From Brachionus plicatilis (lineage: Eukaryota; Rotifera; Eurotatoria; Ploima; Brachionidae), in assembly GCA_010279815.1 (NCBI GenBank), contig QEOQ01000192.1:686936-750935 (forward strand): DNA of 64,000 nt, written 5' to 3'. The translations under genes were made by a program, and so were the position numbers. How positions within the stretch are numbered: the first letter of the stretch is position 1; each line of letters starts with the position of its first letter. This document shows, piece after piece, positions 45,621 to 57,100 of the stretch. The notes beneath the pieces are model-generated. The model saw only the letters and a list, made by a program, of their open reading frames with translations. It did not search any database and was not told where the DNA came from.

Positions 45621-47560
45621 TAAGTTTTTTATTGAATCCTTAAAATTTCATTTAAATTTATTAATAAATGCTTATCTAATAAAAGCTTGAATTTACCATT
45701 GTGATCATCATCAACTGACTGAATTTTGTCTCATGAATACGAATTAATGATGATATTAAAATTTAATGTGACATCACTAGAATTTTTGTTAAATTAATTT
45801 GATAATTTAAATTTTGAGATTTTTTTTGAAATTTCTTATGTTATTTAAATAATTTTTATTACTTACAAAAACTTATGCAATTTTTTTCGTAACTTTATTG
45901 AAAAATTAAATTTTGTTTTTGTTAAAATTTTTGGTGTTGATGAGTCCCATTAACCTCGAAATGTATTCAAGGATACATAATGTATCCCGGGATACAAAAT
46001 ATTTATTTTGTGAATCAAAAACATTTTTTTTGCATCCGAGAATATATATTTTATGTAGTCTTTCAAAAATGTATTATTGTTGCTCAATTTCATTTTAAGC
46101 TCGTTAGTGTTGGCGATCGATTATCAAAAATCAATTTAATAATCGACTAACTTTAAATCGACTAATATTTTTTAGTCAATTAATAAATAATTTATCTTTA
46201 AATTAAAGCTAAATAAGCAAAAAATATTTTTTCCGATAGCATTGACTAATCAACTAATCACTAAAATTCCTCAATTATTTCTCTGGAAAATCCGCCAAGA
46301 ACATCTTTTTTCGAGTGCCAAATTAGTCGATTTTTGTATTTTATCAATCAAAACTTAATTTTCAGAAATTTCATAAAATTTCAAACAAACTTGTACAAAA
46401 TGGTATGTTACAATTGAATTTTTTTGTAAATTAAATAAGAGTCAGAAAGATAAAAAAAAGAGGGACCAGTGTTTAAGCAGGACCGCTTTAAATTAAGCCT
46501 AAAACTTAAAATTTTTTAAAAAATCAATAAAACATAAATCCTTAATTTAATAAATAAATTTTATAAAAAAAATTCTTTTTTTTTTAATAATTTTAAAATA
46601 CATGCTTTATTTAATAATAAAAACTTCTTTTTCAATCTTTTTTACCGCAAATGTTTGTTTTTTGACGCTGCACTAAAAGCCAAGAATCTTTTTTTAAGAC
46701 TCAATAAAAAATTGAATTTTCAATGATTAAGATAATGAAGATCACGAAATCAACTAAATGCCGAAATTTCCTATGAACATGATTAAATTTAAACTAAAGA
46801 TAAAAAGCAAAAAATGGTTATTGTAATTAAGCAGAAATTTAACAGAAATCATTTTTGCTAAATTTGCAGATTTTTGCAGACTTCATTTGGAACACATTGA
46901 AATCTAAGTTAAATTTCTGTTAGATAACTTTTAACAAAAAATTTATTTAATTTTTTATCATTTTGCTCTTTTCTTTTGTACCGAACTTCACCAAACCAAA
47001 TTAAAGATGATAAAATGTATACGCTTATTGATTTAATTAACTTAAAAAAAGAAAATAAAGATTTTATTTCATGTAAGAAAAATGCAACAAAGTATTTTGC
47101 ACTATATTGCTGTATTTTTTAAAAGCATATTATCATCTTAAATTTTAATTTATCAAAAAAGGAAGAATTTTTGTTCAATTTGTATTCGAAATTCACAATA
47201 CCGAAAAAATGGTAGGATTTAAGGTTCAGCTATTTTGTGTTATAATTTTTTTTCCTTATTCACTCCATGTGGAGCATAGGGTTAAGTAAAAAATAAATGC
47301 GGTTAGTAAATTTTCAAAAAAGTGCTAAATATTAGAAACCCTTTACACTAGTTTAATAGATCAATTTTCAATAAATTCATTTTCAAGAGTCTCAATTAAT
47401 TTACTAAGCAAAAAAGATTGAAATTTATTTAAAAATTATTAAAAAAAATCTAAATTAACACAAATCCTTAAATTAATAAATAAAGTTAAAAAAATTCATT
47501 TTTTTTTCTAAATAATTTTAAAAAACTGCATGCTTTATTTAATTCAAAAATAAAAACTTG
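45621..47560. other. spacer between copy A and the DDX43 gene
   Basis: Promoter side of both genes. It contains a perfect palindrome GTATCCCGGGATAC near 45983, a region at 46108-46340 rich in TCGACTAA/TTAGTCGA that may be a hAT-like end (AGTGTTGGCGATCGATTA), and a GACCAGTGTTTAAGCAGGACC motif near 46463. No gene seen. Confidence 0.45.
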
Positions 47561-47570
47561 TATATAAATA
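47561..47570 (+). promoter_or_regulatory. candidate TATA box of the DDX43-like gene
   Basis: TATATAAATA, 61-70 nt before the ATG at 47631, suggesting a start near 47590 and a short A-rich leader. Confidence 0.45.
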
Positions 47571-47630
47571 CAACAAAATTTATTCAAAAAACATGTTTAA
47601 ATTTAAATAAAAGAGAAAAATTGAAAAAAA

Positions 47631-49799
47631 ATGGAAGAAGATTGGGATAATGATTGGGATTCGCCAAGTACGGCTGCTCCCAGACCTCCTGCCACACTTC
47701 CATCACATAGCTTTGGTCGCGGCCGCCTTGCTAGCTCGTTTGGTCAAGATAATAATAACAAATTCCAGGACAGACACAGATCACCAGATAGGGGATTCCG
47801 CGACCACGACAGAACCTCCTTAAGCGACTACATAAAAATAGACCCAAGATCAATAGGCGCTCTGATCGGAAAAGCCGGCTCCAACATCAACTGCATCCGG
47901 GACAAATGCAATGTCAAAATAATGGTTCCAAACAGGGACGAAATGCGCAACCAGAGCTTTGCCGAGGTGAAAATCATCGGCTCCTCCAAAATCGACATAG
48001 ACAAGGCCATTCAAATGATTGAACAATCCTGCAACAGCTGTGCCAACTTGTCCGCCTCTTACGGATCCGACAGCCAAAAAAGGTGCCATGACCAGTTCAG
48101 AGATCGGGCTCAAAAATCTTGGAAAAGAGAGCACGACACATCGCCACAAAACTCCATCGACGAAGACGAAAACAACAACGAAAAGCCTCTGATTGACTGG
48201 AACTTGATTAGATCATTGCCATTGCAGAATATGGAAAAGTTCAAGGATCAACCACCAGTGGTCAAGGATTTTTATGTAGAGGACGCCGAGATCAGTCGGA
48301 TGAGCCGCGATGAGGTCAAACAATACCGCAAGCAAAACTTTGACATCATAGTGGACTTTTTCAAAAAAGAAAATCTCTCCTATGGTCTCAGCTCGGAAGC
48401 AAAAACCCAAGAGAACCGCTCTGGCCAAGAGCTCGAGGACCAAATATTCAAAGTCATTCCAAAGCCAGTCAAAACCATCGAACAAGCATTCAGAAACTAT
48501 CCGCAAATACTTGAAGAGTGCAAGAGGCAAAATTTCAACAAGCCAACTCCTGTGCAAGCGCAGCTGTGGCCCATACTTTTAAAAGGCCTGGACTGTGTCG
48601 GCATAGCACAGACTGGCACTGGCAAAACTCTGGCCTTTCTGCTGCCTGCTCTAGTTCACATCGACAATCAAATAACACCCAGAGAAGAACGCGTCGGTCC
48701 CAATGTACTTGTCTTGTCGCCCACCAGAGAACTAGCCATTCAAATTGAAAAAGAGGTCAAAAAAATCAACTACAAAGGAATCAAAAGTGTGTGCATTTAC
48801 GGCGGTGGTGACCGCAAGGAACAAGTGAGTGTGTGCACCAGAGGTGTCGAGATAATAATTGCCACTCCGGGCCGCCTGTACGACCTGATATCAGCCAAGA
48901 TTGTGAATGTGACCAGCGTGACCATGCTGGTGCTGGACGAAGCCGATCGAATGCTTGACATGGGCTTCGAGCCACAGATTATGAAGATCCTGCTCGACAT
49001 TCGGCCAGACAGACAAACTGTGATGACCAGTGCAACGTGGCCCGAGGGCGTGCGAAGACTGGCGACCAAGTATTTGACCGACCCGGTCCAGTTGTATGTG
49101 GGCTCGCTGGATCTGCGTGCAGCCAAGACTGTCACCCAAAAGCTGGAAATGGTCAGGGACGAAGAGGAGAAGAGTGAGAGACTGATGAGGTTTATTAGCG
49201 AGGAAATGACCGACGCAGACAAGCTGATTGTATTTGTGGGCCGAAAGAGCACAGCGGACAATCTGTCATGTGACTTGGCCATGAAGGGCATCCAGTGTCA
49301 GGCGATCCATGGCGATCGCGAGCAGTGTGACCGCGAGGAGGCGCTCGAAGACTTCAAGGAAGGACTGGTGAAAATTTTGATCGCCACGGACGTGGCCTCA
49401 AGGGGCATTGACGTCAGAGACATTACATGTGTGATGAATTATGATTTTCCGCGCAACATAGAAGAGTACGTGCACCGAGTGGGCCGCACTGGTCGAGCAG
49501 GCCGCACTGGCACATCGCTGACTTTTATGGTTCGCGAAGACTGGAAACATGCCAAAGAGTTGATTGAGATTTTGAAGCAGGGAGAACAGGTTGTGCCGCA
49601 GAGTCTGGTCGACATGGCCGACAGATATGATGCGGCCATGAAGAAAAGGGCCGAAGAGGGAGGTGGACGTGGACGTGGAGGATTTAGAAGAGGAGGAGGA
49701 CGTGGTGGTGGTGGTGGCTCAGGTGGTTTTGGTGGCTTTGGTGGCTTTGGTGGTAATCGCAGAAGAGATGGTGATGGAAATGGCGGATTTTTTTTCTAA
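47631..49799 (+). CDS. DDX43: KH-domain DEAD-box RNA helicase (DDX43-like)
   Basis: A 722-residue, intron-free gene. The acidic start is followed by a KH domain (about 66-131) with its GKAG nucleic-acid loop at 80-83. PLIDW (186-190) and a KDFY-type segment, as in DDX43, come next. The helicase core is complete: Q motif (302-311), motif I AQTGTGKT (326-333), Ia PTREL, Ib TPGR, II DEAD (436-439), III SAT (467-469), ATDVASRGID and HRVGRTGR. The tail (about 675-722) is RG/G-rich with GGFGGFGGFGG repeats, unlike human DDX43, and may promote RNA binding or condensates. KH plus DEAD is diagnostic of DDX43/DDX53, linked to germ cells in mammals. It lies between the two O-methyltransferase arms. Confidence 0.95.
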   Translation: MEEDWDNDWDSPSTAAPRPPATLPSHSFGRGRLASSFGQDNNNKFQDRHRSPDRGFRDHDRTSLSDYIKIDPRSIGALIGKAGSNINCIRDKCNVKIMVPNRDEMRNQSFAEVKIIGSSKIDIDKAIQMIEQSCNSCANLSASYGSDSQKRCHDQFRDRAQKSWKREHDTSPQNSIDEDENNNEKPLIDWNLIRSLPLQNMEKFKDQPPVVKDFYVEDAEISRMSRDEVKQYRKQNFDIIVDFFKKENLSYGLSSEAKTQENRSGQELEDQIFKVIPKPVKTIEQAFRNYPQILEECKRQNFNKPTPVQAQLWPILLKGLDCVGIAQTGTGKTLAFLLPALVHIDNQITPREERVGPNVLVLSPTRELAIQIEKEVKKINYKGIKSVCIYGGGDRKEQVSVCTRGVEIIIATPGRLYDLISAKIVNVTSVTMLVLDEADRMLDMGFEPQIMKILLDIRPDRQTVMTSATWPEGVRRLATKYLTDPVQLYVGSLDLRAAKTVTQKLEMVRDEEEKSERLMRFISEEMTDADKLIVFVGRKSTADNLSCDLAMKGIQCQAIHGDREQCDREEALEDFKEGLVKILIATDVASRGIDVRDITCVMNYDFPRNIEEYVHRVGRTGRAGRTGTSLTFMVREDWKHAKELIEILKQGEQVVPQSLVDMADRYDAAMKKRAEEGGGRGRGGFRRGGGRGGGGGSGGFGGFGGFGGNRRRDGDGNGGFFF

Positions 49800-50130
49800 T
49801 TTTGTAAATAAAAAAAAAAAACTTGGTTTACTCTATTAGCCGGATTTAATTTTTTTCTAATTTTTTGTCTTCCGAATTAGTAAAAATTTGAGTATTTGTT
49901 CTTTTTTTTTTCTTATTTTTTTTCTTGTTGTTGTTGTTGTCTATTTGAATAAAGATAGATAGAATTTATATTAAAAAATTTAATTTGAAATAAAGTTTAT
50001 TTAAAAATCTAATTTAAAAGTTATTTTTTGCTTGCAAATTTTTTTTAATATAATAAACATTTAAAAATTAAAAGATTTTACTCTTTTACTTAGATTAATT
50101 TTATAGGTTTGAACAAAAAAAGTTAAGAAT
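49786..50130 (+). repeat. DDX43 3' end, original copy of a direct duplication
   Basis: From the last codons of the helicase gene through its 3' flank. It shares CTCTATTAGCCGGATTTAAT, TTTGTCTTCCGAATTAG and AAGATAGATAGAATTTATAT with 50322 onward. A TTG run lies at 49925-49939. Confidence 0.85.
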
Positions 50131-50259
50131 AGTTTGAACATTTTTTTATCAAATACTTTATTGGGTGGTTTACCCTTACAATATTGGTAAAATAAGTAAA
50201 AAAAACACTATATTACAGGCAACAAAAAAAGATTTTGAATTTCGAATTTTTTTTTAATC

Positions 50260-50306
50260 AAGAGGAGCTTCAGCTAGTCACACATAAACAAATAAATAAA
50301 AAGATT
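50260..50306 (+). repeat. dispersed hairpin motif with A-rich tail
   Basis: GAGGAGCTTCAGCTAGTCAC followed by ACATAAACAAATAAATAAAAAG. It lies between the two copies of the DDX43 3' segment. Confidence 0.45.
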
Positions 50307-50321
50307 TTTAAAAACAGAATT

Positions 50322-51010
50322 TTTTGGCAGATTTTTTTCTAATTTTGTAAATAAAAAAAAAATTGGCATACTCTATTAGCCGGATTTAATTTTTTTCTAA
50401 TTTTTTGTCTTCCGAATTAGTAAAAATTTGAGTATTTGTCCCTTTTTTTTCTTTTTTTTTCTCTTGTTGTCTTTATTTAAATAGACAACATCGGTTGTTA
50501 TCTAGAATAAAGATAGATAGAATTTATATTAAAAAATTTAATTTGAAATAAAGTTTATTTTAAAAATTAATTTAAAAGTTATTTTTTGTTTGTTAATTTT
50601 TTTGGTGGTATCTTTTCATATAAAAAATATAAAAGAAGCATGTCCGATTAAATCTTTTGTTTTTCGTATTTTGTCCTAGACTCAGAAGACAAATTATAGC
50701 TTATTTTGAATCTTTTTAGATAGAGATTAAATGAAGGCTTGAATTTAAATGATCAGTATTTTAAATAAATTTATCTGTATTCCAAAGTACGCCTTGAATG
50801 AAGGAGTTGAGAAGGTGGATGAAGAAAAAGATTTACTGTTTGGTGAAAAATGCAAAAGAGGAATATTAAATAGAACAACTAAAGCTTTATTGAGAATTTA
50901 AATTTAGTTTTTTTTTAGAAAAAAATTTTTTTAATAAAAAAAACATTTAAAAATTAAAAGATTTAGCTCTTTAACTAGCATTAATATTATAGGTTTTAAA
51001 TAAAAAATCT
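50322..51010 (+). repeat. second copy of the DDX43 3' segment, interrupted
   Basis: Repeats 49786-50040 at 50322-50605 and 50042-50130 at about 50925-51010, with about 320 bp of unrelated sequence between. The duplicate includes the stop-codon context but no coding sequence upstream of it. Confidence 0.75.
50749..50901 (+). CDS. possible small ORF or exon fragment, 50 aa
   Basis: ATG to stop encoding MISILNKFICIPKYALNEGV then EKVDEEKDLLFGEKCKRG and ILNRTTKALLRI. The mixed acidic/basic composition and use of GAA, GAT, GTT and GGA codons look more protein-like than chance frames nearby. It sits in the sequence inserted into the duplicated DDX43 3' segment. No family is recognised; it may be a captured exon scrap. 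Confidence 0.2.
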   Translation: MISILNKFICIPKYALNEGVEKVDEEKDLLFGEKCKRGILNRTTKALLRI

Positions 51011-52132
51011 TAGAAAAATACAATTTTTATTTTTAAAAAGTACTAGTATTCAAAATTTATTGGCATCTTAAAACTTTTAAAAATATTTTTGCTTTGTCTT
51101 TAAGTGGGAGCAATGAAATTATAAATTGAATTATAATTATAAGTGAATTATAAAGTCAAAGTCTGACTTTGACGAGCTCTGGTCGAAATATCTTAAGATG
51201 TGATTGTGGAAATTGGTTTAATTTCCCAAAAATTCACCCATCTACCCCAGATTTAAACAGCATAATTTGAATGATTTAATCAAATATCTTGGCTAAGAAA
51301 CTATATGTAAAATATTTTTAAATAATGTTCTTTAGATTGGTTTTTATTTAAAGGACAAAAAAGATAAAAAATGTAACTTCTTGAACCCTTTTTAGCTTTA
51401 CCTATTGTAAAAAAAGTCATTTACGATTTTTTCATAAAAGAATTAAAGATTTATGGGAAAACTAAATATTCAGGTTAAAGAGGATAAATTTGGTCTAACT
51501 GGGTTAATTTTTGTTGGTAATCGACTCCAATCGATTGACAAATTTAAAAAATCGACTAATTTTTTTTAGTCGATTTTTATTTTAGTCAACTATTAAATCG
51601 AATGATTTATCTACTCTTAAATTTTTCGAAATTTTTATTTTTTTTATGACTATTTTTCTCGACATTAAAAGTTAGGAAAGCAAAAAATATTATTTTTTAA
51701 TAAAAAAGGTCTTTAAATTGATTTAAAATTTAAGATTTATAGCAAAATAAAAAATAAAAAATACCATAAATTGAATAAACATTTTTTTTTTAAATAATAT
51801 TTTTTGCTTTCCTAACTTTTAATGTCGAGAAAAAGAGTCATAAAAAAATCAAAATTTCGAAAAATTTAAGAGTAGATAAAAACTTTAAAATATAATAAAT
51901 TATGATTTTCAAAGAATCAGCTATTTGTGCTTAGACGAATTTCAATTTATATTTAAATGAAAACTGAATCAAAATAAAGAAAAAGCATTGACATCTTAAT
52001 ATAGCATGCATAATTTGAAAAAAATTAGATCACTTTATATTACATTTTTTTAGTTGAAAAAAATTTTTTAAAAGGTATATTCAGCAACAAAAAAATTCGA
52101 AAAATTTGAAAATTTGAAAAAAAAACTTTTTC
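51011..52132. other. intergenic with hairpin element
   Basis: No gene. TCGACTAA/TTAGTCGA repeats at 51530-51600 resemble 46108-46340. The main feature is the inverted repeat at 51606-51880. Confidence 0.5.
51606..51880. repeat. hairpin element with about 95-bp arms
   Basis: Arms 51606-51704 and 51785-51880 are reverse complements with few mismatches (TTATCTACTCTTAAATTTTT, CTCGACATTAAAAGTTAGG), with a loop of about 80 bp. No duplication of the target site is evident. Confidence 0.65.
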
Positions 52133-53325
52133 ATTTAAAAAAAAATGAGTTTAATGAAATCGTATTCTTCGAATGACCCAATCCAACAGTACATTAATAG
52201 CCATTCTTTGAGACTGAGCCCTCAGCAGAAAAAGTTAATCGAGAGAACCAAAGCAATGCCACGTACATAACTGAACAAAAAAAATTTGATAAAATTTAAT
52301 TAAAAAAATTTTAAATTAAGTTGGCATGATGCTTGGATCAACTGATGAAGCTCAATTTTTTCAACTTTTGTTAAAATCAATGAATGCAAAGAAATGCATT
52401 GAAGTTGGAGCATTCACTGGATACACAACAATGACCATGGCAATGGCTCTTCCTGATGATGCACAAATTATTTGTATGGATATTTCTGATGAGTATCTGG
52501 CTCGAGATATTTGGCAAGAAGCTGGAGTGGAGAAAAAAATCCAAGTTGAAATTGGCGATGCAGTTGACATTTTGCAGAAAATGATTGACCAAGGCCAAAC
52601 TGGTCAATACGATTTTGCATTTATTGATGCAGACAAGATAAACTATTTGAAATATTACGAGTTGTGTCTTAAATTATTGAGAAAAGGTGGAATAATAGCC
52701 ATCGATAATGTTATATGGTCAGGCAAAGTTTGTGATGAAAAGTGTCAAGATGAAGATACAAAAGCAATTCGTGAAGTAAATGAATTTGTAAAGAATGACA
52801 AAAGGGTTGATATTTCAATGCTAAAGCTTGGTGATGGGACTACTCTTTGTCTCAAATTATAATTTTATTTTAATATTTATTTTAACATTAGTTTTTGAAT
52901 TTTTTTAAATCATTTGAAAAATAAATTTATTAAACAAGAGATTGTAAATTCATTTTAATCTTTTAAATTTAATTATAATTTACAATTAAATCTCGTGATC
53001 TTATTTTTAAATAAACACACTTTTTTCAATTTTTAAATACCAAGTCGTAGTTTTAAAGAGAAGTTCGTAGTTCCGAAATCCATTTTCAAAAACAGTGTGA
53101 TTTATTTTTTATTATTTGAATGATAAAATTAATTCAAATATTTTGTTAAATAAAAAATTTGTTCAATGAAGTTTATTTTTTTTAACCTGCTTAAAACCTA
53201 CAAATTAAAGCTTTAAAACTTTTTAAATAAAAAATAATTATTTTTAGGTAATTGATTCATCTATTGAATTGAAGCAATTATTTTTAAGGCTGCAACATTT
53301 TCAAAATATTAGCATATAATTGACT
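52133..53325. repeat. inverted duplication, right arm
   Basis: Reverse complement of 44402-45620. The two arms are about 6.5 kb apart, with only the DDX43-like gene between them. Confidence 0.93.
52145..52862 (+). CDS. class I SAM-dependent O-methyltransferase, copy B
   Basis: Exons 52145-52262 and 52321-52862, the same 58-nt intron position and phase as copy A, 219 residues. All SAM and metal motifs are intact (EVGAFTGYT 67-75, DADK 142-145, DN 168-169), so both copies should be active. Residues differing from copy A are L3, Y7, K29, P39 and T133. At nucleotide level exon 1 has seven differences in 118 nt, while exon 2 has about two in 542 nt. Copies A and B are convergent in outline, both reading away from the helicase gene's position. 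Substrate unknown. Confidence 0.9.
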
Positions 53326-53705
53326 TGTAAAATGAAATATAAATTTTTTTTATAAAATATTTCTCTATGATTAAAACTTTTTAGTTCAATTATTTTTATT
53401 TTCGTCATTTATAAATTTTTTACCAATTAAATATTTTTTTTTCGGTATAATTAAATAAAATTCTTTATTCTTTGTTTTTTAATTTAAAAATAAATTTGGG
53501 TAATTTATTAAAAAATATCAACAGCCTTTATTTATTATATTTAAATTCACTTATTGGTGCCATTAGGTTTTTTTTGTTTAGTTAACTATTTACATATATT
53601 TTTAAATAATAAATGGACTCCAAATTTTTTAATTTTAATTTTTGATAAAAAATCAAAAAAATTAAAAGAGTTTAAAAAATAATTTATTTAAAAAACATAA
53701 AATAT
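53326..53705. other. spacer, nothing recognised
   Basis: AT-rich sequence between the 3' flank of O-methyltransferase copy B and the 3' end of RABIF. No gene or clear repeat. Confidence 0.5.
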
Positions 53706-54080
53706 CTAAGCATATTTAACTCGATCTACGCTAAGATAAAATTCATTAGGGGTTTCTAGATTTTGAACACCCAAAGGCCCTATTTCGCAATCAGCACAAA
53801 TAAGATATTTCTTGTTTTGTACAGTGTTTGTAAATCCAATATTTTCAAAAGAAAATGCATCTTTTACCAACCAAAAATTGTTCAACAGCTCGAACTCGGC
53901 ATCATTTGGATTTGCCAATTCTCGCTTTTGTCTTAACGATGGAATACTTATTCCTGATTCAATTTTTTTAAAAAAACCAACATCTACAGACAAAATAAAT
54001 GAATCACATCGGATACACTTAATCTTTTTACTATTCGTATTATTCTCGGAAACCAATTCGGTCAATTCGTTTTGAGACAT
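53706..54080 (-). CDS. RABIF: MSS4 / Rab-interacting factor
   Basis: A 124-residue, intron-free protein, the usual family length (123 in human). It has the paired zinc knuckles C22-x2-C25 and C95-x2-C98. The conserved segments FWLVKDAFSFENIGFT (69-84) and YLICADCEIGPLG (92-104) match the family closely. MSS4 binds nucleotide-free exocytic Rab GTPases (Rab8, Rab10, Rab3 group) in the cytosol and acts as a weak exchange factor or holdase. The gene starts 113 bp after the stop of DDX54 on the same strand. The sequence just before the ATG (TTAAATATTAG, then AAAA) looks like a splice acceptor, which would suit trans-splicing but is not proof. Confidence 0.95.
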   Translation of the reverse strand: MSQNELTELVSENNTNSKKIKCIRCDSFILSVDVGFFKKIESGISIPSLRQKRELANPNDAEFELLNNFWLVKDAFSFENIGFTNTVQNKKYLICADCEIGPLGVQNLETPNEFYLSVDRVKYA

Positions 54081-54193
54081 TTTTCTAATATTTAAAATTA
54101 AATTTTTTTATTTTAGATATTTAAACCATGCAAAATTACACTCATGGCTAAGAATAAAAAAAATAAACTTGGTTCAAATTTTTATTTAAAATC

Positions 54194-57100
54194 TTATTTT
54201 TTAAAAGACTTAGAACGAGATTTGGAGCCTTTAGATGGCTTTTTTTTCTTTTGAAATTTTTGAAACTTTTCCTTCCGCCTTCTCTCCTTCAATATCTGAT
54301 CCTTATTCTTCAAACCGGTGGAAAATCGTTTTGGCTTTTTGGTGCCATCCGAATTCTTGAATCTTTTATTTTCCACAGGGCCATCATCGCTTGACTTTCG
54401 CTTGCTGCCCGGCAATGGTTTTTTAAATTTATTGCTCTTTCCACTTCCGAAATATCTGTTCTCGGCCAATTTGGACCCGAAAAACTTTTTATTTTTTTTA
54501 TTCTGGCCAACTTGTTCATCATCACTCTCTTCCTTGTCCATTACTTTTTGATTCTTTAGCCATTTTGAGTACAAATTGGATTTGTACGATGCTTTTATGT
54601 AGTTACCACTTTCAGTTCGGATCTTTTTCTCCTTGTCCAAAGTGCTTTGCACACTCACAAATTTCTTTTTCTTTCGGTCCCATTTTTGTTTTTGTAAGTT
54701 GCGGCGCATGTCATCCCTATCATCCAGGACCATGTCCATGGCAGCATCAGACATTTCCCGGTTGAAATTTGAGTTAATGCCGAGAGCCTTTTCGGTGTTG
54801 AAATTTTTGGGTTTGTACGGGATATAATGTTCTGCATCTACAACTGGTAGTTTTCTTTTTTCTGCCTTGGAAAGACGCTTTTTGCCACTTTTATCAGAAT
54901 CATCGTTACTTATCTTAATGATCAGATTTTCACTTTCAAAGCTAAATTCGTCATTCAGCTCCTCTTCAGCTTCTTCTTGTTTTTTTCTTTCATTAAACAT
55001 GTCTCGTTCGATTGAGTACATATTTTTGTGAAACAGTGACACGCCATCCAAGTCCTTTTGCTGAAATTTTTCCACAACTTGGTCGTGGTGCTGGCGCTTT
55101 TTGCGCATTATATCCACGCTCTGGTTGTTCGAAGTTTTGTTTATTTCAAAAATTGTCTAAAAATAAAAAGTAAAAATTAAGAAGATAATTTAGTATTTTA
55201 TTTTACTGATTTAGTTTTATAGTTTTTTAGCTGGTCTAGAAAATTTGATTGAGCTTCGAAGCAGTTTTTAAGATCAGAGTTGGCTTCTTTGAAAAAAAAT
55301 TAGATACAATTTAAAAATCGATCTTGATATTACTCAATAATGGATGGATTGGTAAAAATGGATGAAGTTGTCGAATGTTTTTGGCAGCGCGCACACTTGT
55401 CGCACCAGATAGTGGCCGAGATTTTAAATACTGCTTGTAGGCATTTTCTTGGACTTCAAATGCACATTTCTTCAAAAATATTAAAAAATTTAAAATTGAA
55501 ATTTTTTTTGCCTACCAAATCAATTTTTTCTTCAAGCAATGTTCTAATGGTGTCTTTTTCGACATCTATAATCGATTGAGGAACAGAACCATACACTTCA
55601 TTCCAATCTAAAGCAAAATTTTTTAAAAATTAATAAAAAAATGCATTCAATCTTGAAAAAAAACTTAAATATAGTACAGTTCCAAAAAAATTTAAATCAT
55701 ATATTATTGATTCGATTTAAATTTTTTTTTCTCTTGAAAAATTTCTTCAGTTTATCTGATGCTGATATTTAAATTTGGTACTGTTCTCTATTTGAGAATA
55801 TTAAAATTAAAAATCCTGATAAAATAGCTGCTAATTTTTTCAAAATTATATTTTAAAATAAACTTTATAGTTACGAAAATTTCAATTAGTTTAATAAAAA
55901 TTAAAAAAATTTGAGCTTATAAAAATTGGGTCCTACTATAATAATGAGCCCCTTTTTTTTACGAAGTCAATATATTTTTAAAAGTGTCGTTTAGTTTGAA
56001 ATTTTATTAGATTTTTCCAAGCTCAATTAACTAGGAGTCAGTCTATTAAATTGGGTGTCAAATTTTTAAAAACATAAAAAAATTCAAATTTCGCAAAAAA
56101 TAATAATCATGAATAAAAACTAATATAATTTTTAAAAACTAAAATAGTAGGATCCAAAAAATTAATTAAAATAAAATCTTCTTAAAATAATCAACTGGAA
56201 TATTTTTACTAAATAAAAAGAATATTAACACTAGAAAAATTTTTAATTTTTTTTATTGAGCTTAAAAAAGTTCTTTACAACCACATAATTTAAATCATAC
56301 GGTTTTTGATGGTCTTAAGATTACGTGATTACTCAAATAAATTTACCTTTTTAATAAATACACAGCAAACAGCAAAACTCGTTAAAAATAAACAAACAAG
56401 CTCATTTATTTTGTGATTGTGATTAAGATCAAAAATTCACTCAGGTCCTATTTAAATATTAAATATTTCTTCGGACAACAAAAAATTTTAAGTTTTTTTT
56501 TAATTAATTTTTTTTAAAATATTAAAAAATTTTAACCTACGTTAAGAATATTCTTAGTTCTTAGAAATCTTAGATCTTAGAAGTTTTCTAAGAAAAAAAA
56601 ATTTGAGATTCTTAGATGCTTAACTTCTAAGAACATCTAAGAACAACTAAGAATTCTTAAATATTTTTTTTAAATGACAAAAATGTTCTTTCTTTTTATA
56701 CTAAAATAAAATATATTTGAGTCAATCAGATTCTTCTTTTTTTAAACTTTACTTTTTATAACGTTCGACTGTCTTAGATAAGAACGATTTATTACTCCAA
56801 TTTTGGCGCAAAAATTAGAAAAAAATCACAACTTAAATAATTATTATCCTCTTTTACAAAATATTCTAACTTTAAACAAAATTATGTACTAAATAACGTG
56901 ATTAATTAAAAGAGATAAAATGACTGAAATGACATCTTGATCTTGCTGTTTCAATTCTTTATTGAATTCTTTTGCTTGATTTTTAACCTTTATTCAATAG
57001 AAAGTCCTTAACAAGAACATTTTTACTAAACCTTAATTCTTTTCTGACTTCCGGTTGTCAAAACAAATTATTTAGCTTAGACTCAAAAAGCTTACTGCTA

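Noticed and set aside
45913..46098. 61-residue open frame (+)
   Set aside because: No coding character; it contains the GTATCCCGGGATAC palindrome and no family motif.
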